DNA from: AEGEAN-183 sp964614345
Lineage (GTDB): Bacteria > Pseudomonadota > Gammaproteobacteria > Magnimaribacterales > Magnimaribacteraceae
DNA: 64,000 nt
Assembly: GCA_964614345.1 (NCBI GenBank)
Contig: CAZTLP010000002.1
Span: 15,521 to 79,520, forward strand
Reading direction: 5' to 3'
The notes under the pieces are model-generated. The model saw nothing but the letters and a program-made list of their open reading frames with translations. It made no database searches and was not told the DNA's origin. Shown piece by piece: positions 59,706-64,000 of the stretch; positions within the stretch are counted from its first letter, which is position 1, and each line of letters starts with the position of its first letter. The translations under genes and the position numbers were made by a program.

Positions 59706-59963
59706 TTAAGCCAGAGCCTTCTGTTCTCTGTAATTATTGATAAACCCTCTGTAGTTTAAATACAGCCACAAAGGTGTAACGGCCAATATCCACCATAACT
59801 CAGTTACGACCAATAAATATATAGCCGGAATATTCATTAATAAAAAAGCTATAAATCCATACATTCTTGCTTTAGCACTTAAGCTGGTTAACAAGTAAGT
59901 GCCTATTATTGCTATACCTTGGTCTAAAAATTGTGCGATATTAAATAAATTTAGTTCAAACAT
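59706..59963 (-). CDS. Small membrane protein, unknown function
   Basis: 85 residues with three hydrophobic stretches (about residues 14-28, 35-53 and 56-68) and a basic C-terminal tail (NNYREQKALA). I do not recognise a family. It stands alone, tail to tail with the fadB-like gene (1-base gap) and divergent from the nucleosidase; a purine-rich GAGGAGAGGGG ribosome site precedes its ATG and supports expression. Confidence 0.6.
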   Translation of the reverse strand: MFELNLFNIAQFLDQGIAIIGTYLLTSLSAKARMYGFIAFLLMNIPAIYLLVVTELWWILAVTPLWLYLNYRGFINNYREQKALA

Positions 59964-60004
59964 AATCCCCTCTCCTCTTTTATAACAAATTAAATTTTGC
60001 CTTG

Positions 60005-60010
60005 TATAAT
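60005..60010 (+). promoter_or_regulatory. -10 box upstream of the nucleosidase
   Basis: A perfect TATAAT lies 23 bases before the ATG at 60034; no consensus -35 is seen at the usual distance. Confidence 0.35.
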
Positions 60011-60033
60011 CGTCAGGTTGTACCTACTACATC

Positions 60034-60597
60034 ATGAGAGTCATTATCCTATCTGCAATTAAAGATGAAACATATTCTTTAAAGACTGAATATGAAATTA
60101 GCCATACCGGAGTGGGTAAAGTTAACGCCGCCTTATCAACCTTACGAACAATCAAAGAAGACAAACCTGACTTAATTATAAATTTTGGCACAGCTGGTTC
60201 CCTAAATAGCAATATTTCAGGACTGATTGATTGTAAATATTTTGTCCAAAGAGATATGGATTCGAGACCACTGGGAACAGAGTTAGGACAGACTCCTTTT
60301 GAACAAGACCCACCTAAGATTATTGAGATTGAGGATCATCCTATAAATACGATAAATATGAATTTGATTTGTGCAACTGGGGATTCTTTTGTTGAATCCG
60401 ACATTGGCTTAAAGGCTGATGTGGTAGATATGGAGGCCTATGCTATCGCTAAAGTCTGCTATCAGGAATCCATCCCTTTTGCCTGCTTTAAATACATCTC
60501 CGATTTTGCTGATAAAAGCGCTGCGAACGATTTTAGTGAAAACGTCAAGAAAGCAGGAAAAGTCTTTTCTGAATACCTATACGATAAATCAATTTAG
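60034..60597 (+). CDS. MTA/SAH nucleosidase-like phosphorylase-superfamily protein
   Basis: 187 residues of the purine nucleoside phosphorylase/nucleosidase superfamily, shorter than E. coli Mtn (232). INFGTAGSLN, QRDMDSRPLGTELGQTPFEQ, the substrate-binding VDMEAYAIA and the catalytic Asp in KYISDFADKSA are visible. The likely reaction is release of adenine from methylthioadenosine or S-adenosylhomocysteine. The convergent apt gene, overlapping by 9 bases, would recycle the adenine. Confidence 0.8.
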   Translation: MRVIILSAIKDETYSLKTEYEISHTGVGKVNAALSTLRTIKEDKPDLIINFGTAGSLNSNISGLIDCKYFVQRDMDSRPLGTELGQTPFEQDPPKIIEIEDHPINTINMNLICATGDSFVESDIGLKADVVDMEAYAIAKVCYQESIPFACFKYISDFADKSAANDFSENVKKAGKVFSEYLYDKSI

Positions 60598-61101
60598 CTG
60601 TATCAAGCTCTCAACCTTAATGCCATTGGATAATGTTAATTCTTCATGGATATTGACTAGGTCGATTAGAACTAGGGCCTGTTTAACAACATAACCCGCT
60701 TTTATGCATAGGTCGCAAGCGGCGGATATGGTTCCACCAGTGGCAAGAATATCATCAATCAAAACTATTTCTGTCCCCCTGGTTTGAGCTTCCTTAATTT
60801 CCAGTTGGTCTAAACCGTATTCAAGTTCGTATTGAATATCTATTTTAGGGGGTGGAAGTTTTCCTCCCTTGCGTAACAACAACATGCCGATGTTCAATCT
60901 CTCTGCAATTGCAGATGCAAAGACAAAACCCCTTGCATCAACTCCAGCAATCATTTGGGGCTTAGAATTAATTAGATTACACATACCCGATATGCTTTCA
61001 TTAAAAGCTTTTGGGTTAGCAAGAATTGGAGAAATATCCTTAAAGCTAATACCTCCTTGTGGCCAATCTTGAATCGAATCAATGTAGTTTTTTAGATCCA
61101 T
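60589..61101 (-). CDS. apt: Adenine phosphoribosyltransferase
   Basis: Salvages adenine to AMP with PRPP. 170 residues from the ATG at 61101 (MDLKNYIDSIQDWPQ), matching the family N terminus; the longer upstream frame would overlap the divergent DUF1295 gene. IAGVDARGFVFASAIA and the PRPP loop VLIDDILATGGTI are diagnostic. Convergent with the nucleosidase. Confidence 0.95.
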   Translation of the reverse strand: MDLKNYIDSIQDWPQGGISFKDISPILANPKAFNESISGMCNLINSKPQMIAGVDARGFVFASAIAERLNIGMLLLRKGGKLPPPKIDIQYELEYGLDQLEIKEAQTRGTEIVLIDDILATGGTISAACDLCIKAGYVVKQALVLIDLVNIHEELTLSNGIKVESLIQLN

Positions 61102-61165
61102 AAGAGTCTTAATCTTTACGCTTATACAATACAATAACGAACTTAACTTAATAGGAAAGAAAAAA

Positions 61166-62047
61166 ATGAGCAACGCTGCTTCAATCATGTCTATATTGGC
61201 GTGTTTGGTTTTGGGTATTGCTATTGCCGCAGCAGGAAGCCCGGGTTCAATCTATTTAGTTGGCCTTCCTTCTTTTGCAATTGCTGCTTCCATTGGATTT
61301 ATTCTTCATTGGCTGATCTTTATACCCTCTTATATAAACCAAACAGAACATTATTTTGATTTAACTGGTTCTGCTTCATACATATCAATAGTTGTTTTTA
61401 CATTTTTAGCCCTAAGTGAATTAAATATAAGGACAATCTTAATTGGATTGCTCATTATAATTTGGGCTGTAAGACTCGGATCTTTTCTTTTCTCTAGAGT
61501 TAAAAGAACGGGTAAGGACAATAGGTTTACAGTAATGAAAACCAAGTTTTGGTGGTATTTATTTACCTGGACCTTAGGAGGACTGTGGGTCTTTATTACA
61601 ATGGCAGCAGGTCTAGCGGCAATGACCTCAAGCAAGGTCGTGCCTTTGGGTTGGTTTGCCCTGATTGGAGTAATTTTATGGCTTGAAGGATTTATAGTTG
61701 AAGTTGTAGCTGACAATCAGAAAACCAAATTTAGAGCTAAAAAAGAAAATGAAAATAAATTTATAAATGAAGGTCTTTGGCGTTTTTCAAGACACCCTAA
61801 TTACTATGGAGAAATCACTTTATGGCTTGGCATAGCTTTCATAGCTTTTCCAGTTTTAGAAAGTTGGCAACTTCTTACTTTGATTTCTCCAATTTTTGTT
61901 TATATTCTCTTAACCAGAATTAGTGGAATTAGCATGCTGGAAAGAAGAGCAGATAAGAAATGGGGCGATGATCCTGAATATCAACTATACAAAGAAAATA
62001 CCCCTTCATTAATTCCAATGGGTAAAAAAAATAAGGAGAAACAATGA
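61166..62047 (+). CDS. DUF1295 / steroid 5-alpha-reductase-like membrane protein
   Basis: 293 residues with about seven hydrophobic segments. The C-terminal signature LWRFSRHPNYYGEITLWLG is that of DUF1295 proteins, distantly related to steroid 5-alpha reductases and isoprenylcysteine methyltransferases; RLGSFLFSRVKRTGKDNRF is a second typical segment. Reaction unknown. Coupled to the GFA gene by a 4-base overlap. Confidence 0.83.
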   Translation: MSNAASIMSILACLVLGIAIAAAGSPGSIYLVGLPSFAIAASIGFILHWLIFIPSYINQTEHYFDLTGSASYISIVVFTFLALSELNIRTILIGLLIIIWAVRLGSFLFSRVKRTGKDNRFTVMKTKFWWYLFTWTLGGLWVFITMAAGLAAMTSSKVVPLGWFALIGVILWLEGFIVEVVADNQKTKFRAKKENENKFINEGLWRFSRHPNYYGEITLWLGIAFIAFPVLESWQLLTLISPIFVYILLTRISGISMLERRADKKWGDDPEYQLYKENTPSLIPMGKKNKEKQ

Positions 62048-62463
62048 GTGAGGAAAAGAAAACAGGCAGCTGCTTATGTGGAAATATAAGTTATAGCTTT
62101 ATTGAATCTTCAGTAATATCTGCAAGTCATTGCCATTGCACAGATTGTCAAAAATCGACAGGTTCAGGCAAAGCAACAATCATTATGGTTCCTGAAGAAG
62201 CTTTAGAAATTAAAGGAGAATTGAAGTTTTATACGGTTACCGGTACTGACGGAAGCCACATTAGTCGGGGTTTTTGTGAGAAGTGTGGATCTCCTTTATT
62301 AAGCTTGATAGAAGAAGTAGAAGGTTTAAGGTTAGTCAAAGCAGGAAGCTTAGATGATTCGTCTTGGCTAAAGATCGATTCCAATTTCTGGAGCTCTAGT
62401 GCAAGACACTGGTCTCCTGTAGATGAAACTCTGCATAGCTTTACTAAAAATCCTGAGACCTAA
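62044..62463 (+). CDS. GFA family zinc protein (glutathione-dependent formaldehyde-activating-like)
   Basis: 139 residues with the GFA/CENP-V fold. Zinc ligands are visible as GSCLCGNISY, SHCHCTDCQKSTGS and CEKCGSPL. The family name comes from one enzyme proposed to join formaldehyde and glutathione; most members have unknown substrates. Overlaps the DUF1295 gene and precedes zapE by 22 bases. Confidence 0.85.
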   Translation: MSEEKKTGSCLCGNISYSFIESSVISASHCHCTDCQKSTGSGKATIIMVPEEALEIKGELKFYTVTGTDGSHISRGFCEKCGSPLLSLIEEVEGLRLVKAGSLDDSSWLKIDSNFWSSSARHWSPVDETLHSFTKNPET

Positions 62464-62485
62464 ATCTAAATAAAAAGGAATTTCC

Positions 62486-63544
62486 TTGAAACCTTCACTC
62501 ATACATGAAGAATTGGTTTCTAATGATAAATTGGTCGATGATTCAGCCCAAAGAGAATTACTGGTTGAATTAGACGGTCTACAAGAAAAAGTTACTGCTA
62601 GATCTAGGTCATGGTTTAACAAAAAACCTGTTAAAGGATTGTATATTTATGGGTCTGTGGGTTCTGGTAAAACACAGCTCATGGATATATTTTTTCAAAG
62701 TTTAAACACCTCAAATAAAGTTAGGCTTCATTTTCATAGATTTATGCAAAATCTTCATAACGATATGAATCGTATGGCAAAACAAGAAGATCCAATTAAA
62801 AAGATTGTTGAAAAGCTAGCAAGAGAAGCTGATGTTTTGTGTTTTGATGAGTTCTTTGTGGAAGATATTGGCGATGCAATGATGTTGGCTAGATTCTTAG
62901 ATAGATTATTTGAAGTAGGAGTTCCTTTAGTGGCAACTTCTAATATACATCCTGAAATTTTATACGAAGGAGGTCTTCACAGAGATAGGTTTTATCCAGC
63001 TATTGAATCTATAAAAACCCACTGCAAAATCTATCAACTAGAAACTTCTCAAGATTACAGATTAAGAAATCTTGAACAAGAAAAAATCCAACTTATTTCA
63101 GGTTTGAGAGAAACGGACGAAATACTATCAAAACACTTTAATTCCCTTGCTCAAGGTGAAATTAAGTTTGATCAAACTATAGAAATTTTGGGAAGAGATA
63201 TTAATACCAAAAAGCTTTCGCATGGCGTTGTTTGGTTTCATTTTAATGATATCTGCGAAGGCCCAAGAAGTTCAAAAGATTACATAGAAATTAGTAAGGA
63301 ATTCCACACTCTTTTGGTATCTGACATACCCCTTCTTACGGAGTCAAAAGAAAATGAAACAAGAAGATTTATCGCTCTTATTGATGAATGTTATGAACGA
63401 AAAGTTAACCTAATAATTTCATCAGAAAAAGAAATAAAAGAAATCTATTCAGGGTCTAAGTTGTCTAAACCCGTCGAAAGAACTCTTAGTAGACTTGAGG
63501 AAATGAAGTCGAGAGAATTTCTTTCTTTACCTCACCTGTCTTAA
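62486..63544 (+). CDS. zapE: Cell division protein ZapE (AFG1-like ATPase), TTG start
   Basis: ATPase linked to FtsZ-ring dynamics, 352 residues. The Walker A is GSVGSGKTQLMD and the Walker B LCFDEFFVEDIGDAM, with FHRFMQNLH between them, all typical of ZapE/AFG1. I use TTG at 62486: AAGGAA stands just upstream, and the family N terminus begins here; no ATG is nearby. Ends exactly at the convergent ABM gene. Confidence 0.93.
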   Translation: MKPSLIHEELVSNDKLVDDSAQRELLVELDGLQEKVTARSRSWFNKKPVKGLYIYGSVGSGKTQLMDIFFQSLNTSNKVRLHFHRFMQNLHNDMNRMAKQEDPIKKIVEKLAREADVLCFDEFFVEDIGDAMMLARFLDRLFEVGVPLVATSNIHPEILYEGGLHRDRFYPAIESIKTHCKIYQLETSQDYRLRNLEQEKIQLISGLRETDEILSKHFNSLAQGEIKFDQTIEILGRDINTKKLSHGVVWFHFNDICEGPRSSKDYIEISKEFHTLLVSDIPLLTESKENETRRFIALIDECYERKVNLIISSEKEIKEIYSGSKLSKPVERTLSRLEEMKSREFLSLPHLS

Positions 63545-63829
63545 TTAGATACTTTTAAGAATAGTAACTTCGGGACGCCCAGCCATATATTGACCCATTT
63601 CACCGCCAATACTCTTCATGTGATCTGTTTGACCATGAGCATCCAAAGCCTCTTGAGATTCGTAGCGCTCCAAGACTACGTATGTTGTATCGTCTTGGCC
63701 TTTATACCAATCGTAATAAACAACACCGGGTTCATTTTCAGTCACAGCACTTTGTAATCTTGAAGCTACTTCTTCAAAATCATTGTTGGTACCTTCCTTA
63801 ATTTTCATGGTCGCTATTATTCCTATCAT
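63545..63829 (-). CDS. Antibiotic biosynthesis monooxygenase (ABM) domain protein
   Basis: 94-residue ferredoxin-like alpha/beta barrel of the ABM family, alongside YgiN-type quinol monooxygenases. IIATMKIKEGTNNDFEEVASRL, EPGVVYYDWYKGQDDTTYVVLERYES and the HGQTDHMKSIG helix are characteristic. Substrate unknown. Stop abuts zapE; divergent from the flavoprotein gene. Confidence 0.8.
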   Translation of the reverse strand: MIGIIATMKIKEGTNNDFEEVASRLQSAVTENEPGVVYYDWYKGQDDTTYVVLERYESQEALDAHGQTDHMKSIGGEMGQYMAGRPEVTILKSI

Positions 63830-63903
63830 TTAGTCCTCACTTATTAGAAATTAAATGTAAACTTTATTTCTATTTAAAAGAATAATCGAGTATTTTTCTA
63901 ATA

Positions 63904-64000
63904 ATGAAGGATCTAGTTATCGTAGGTGCGGGGCAATCAGCTGCCCAATGTGTGTTAACACTAAAAAGAAATGATTTCGAAAAGCCTATAGTAGTCATAG
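63904..64000 (+). CDS. FAD-dependent oxidoreductase, 5' end only
   Basis: 32 residues are visible before the window ends. MKDLVIVGAGQSAAQCVLTL is a Rossmann dinucleotide-binding fold (GxGxxA) like that of ferredoxin-NAD(P) reductases of the BphA4/rubredoxin-reductase group. Too little is present to choose among them; a rubredoxin encoded at 46.6 kb would be a possible partner. Confidence 0.6.
   Translation, partial: MKDLVIVGAGQSAAQCVLTLKRNDFEKPIVVI

Noticed and set aside
61102..61188. N-terminal extension of apt
   Set aside because: Would overlap the divergent DUF1295 gene and adds a hydrophobic stretch not found in Apt.
1..64000. CRISPR array, rRNA operon, prophage or insertion sequence
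   Set aside because: No regularly spaced repeats, rRNA sequence, transposase, integrase or phage structural genes were found on reading both strands; the only mobile-element sign is the tRNA-Phe repeat pair.

Overview
The window looks like part of the chromosome of a streamlined, AT-rich, aerobic gammaproteobacterium. Support comes from gammaproteobacterial gene orders (dnaG-rpoD, fis-purH-purD, lptD-surA-pdxA-rsmA-apaH, gmk-rpoZ-spoT, cmoA-cmoB, mutY-yggX, amgK-murU), an outer-membrane LPS assembly gene, ubiquinone genes (coq7, ubiA) and very tight packing. No intergenic stretch exceeds 300 bases. A marine oligotroph of the SAR86 kind would fit, but that placement is inference from style and content, not a phylogenetic result. 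I see no rRNA genes, prophage, transposase or CRISPR array.

Layout. 1-5.6 kb (minus): gshB-ruvX-dnaG-rpoD plus rsmE. 5.6-10.4 kb (plus): a histidine phosphatase, fis-purH-purD-coq7 and a small RRM protein. 10.4-17.2 kb (minus): amgK-murU-rpe-trpEGDC, a small membrane protein and a YbjQ-like protein. 17.3-25.3 kb (plus): lptD-surA-pdxA-rsmA-apaH-cca and a FolM-like reductase. 25.4-29.0 kb (plus): a phosphotransferase, two MaoC-fold proteins and an MFS transporter, probably one acyl-CoA or lipid unit. 29.0-30.8 kb (minus): tsaD-folB-folK. 30.9-31.6 kb (plus): rpsU-yqeY. 31.6-35.5 kb (minus): pyrE-ribE and two exported amidohydrolase-like proteins, one without metal ligands. 35.5-41.2 kb (plus): gmk-rpoZ-spoT-ridA-recG. 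41.2-46.8 kb: cmoAB, an acetyltransferase, a pyrophosphatase pump, a dicarboxylate/amino-acid symporter and a short rubredoxin gene. 46.9-50.0 kb (plus): ubiA, a FemAB/GNAT-like protein, an AlkA-like glycosylase and a DUF1249 protein. 50.0-53.7 kb: a nitrogen module of glutamine synthetase type II with ntrB-ntrC. 53.7-56.3 kb: a rhodanese, gpmA, mutY-yggX and tRNA-Phe. 56.3-57.2 kb: a phytanoyl-CoA-dioxygenase-like gene lying between tRNA-Phe and a second copy of that tRNA's 3' part. 57.2-64 kb: an exported small protein, a FadB-like enzyme, a small membrane protein, a nucleosidase and apt, a DUF1295 protein, a GFA protein, zapE, an ABM protein and the start of a flavoprotein reductase.

Two loci stand out. 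First, the ntrBC locus, where gammaproteobacteria usually carry glnA (GSI), instead holds a eukaryote-type GSII gene. It lies between two clear intrinsic terminators and downstream of two NtrC-box-like palindromes. Second, the single-gene unit at tRNA-Phe has the geometry of a tRNA-targeted integration (48-bp direct repeats, 45 identical, 925 bp apart) but has no integrase. Other oddities are a DnaG zinc ribbon with four cysteines, a CCA-adding enzyme lacking its HD domain, the separation of rpsU from dnaG-rpoD, GC-rich discriminators at several housekeeping promoters, and convergent genes packed end to end without terminators.
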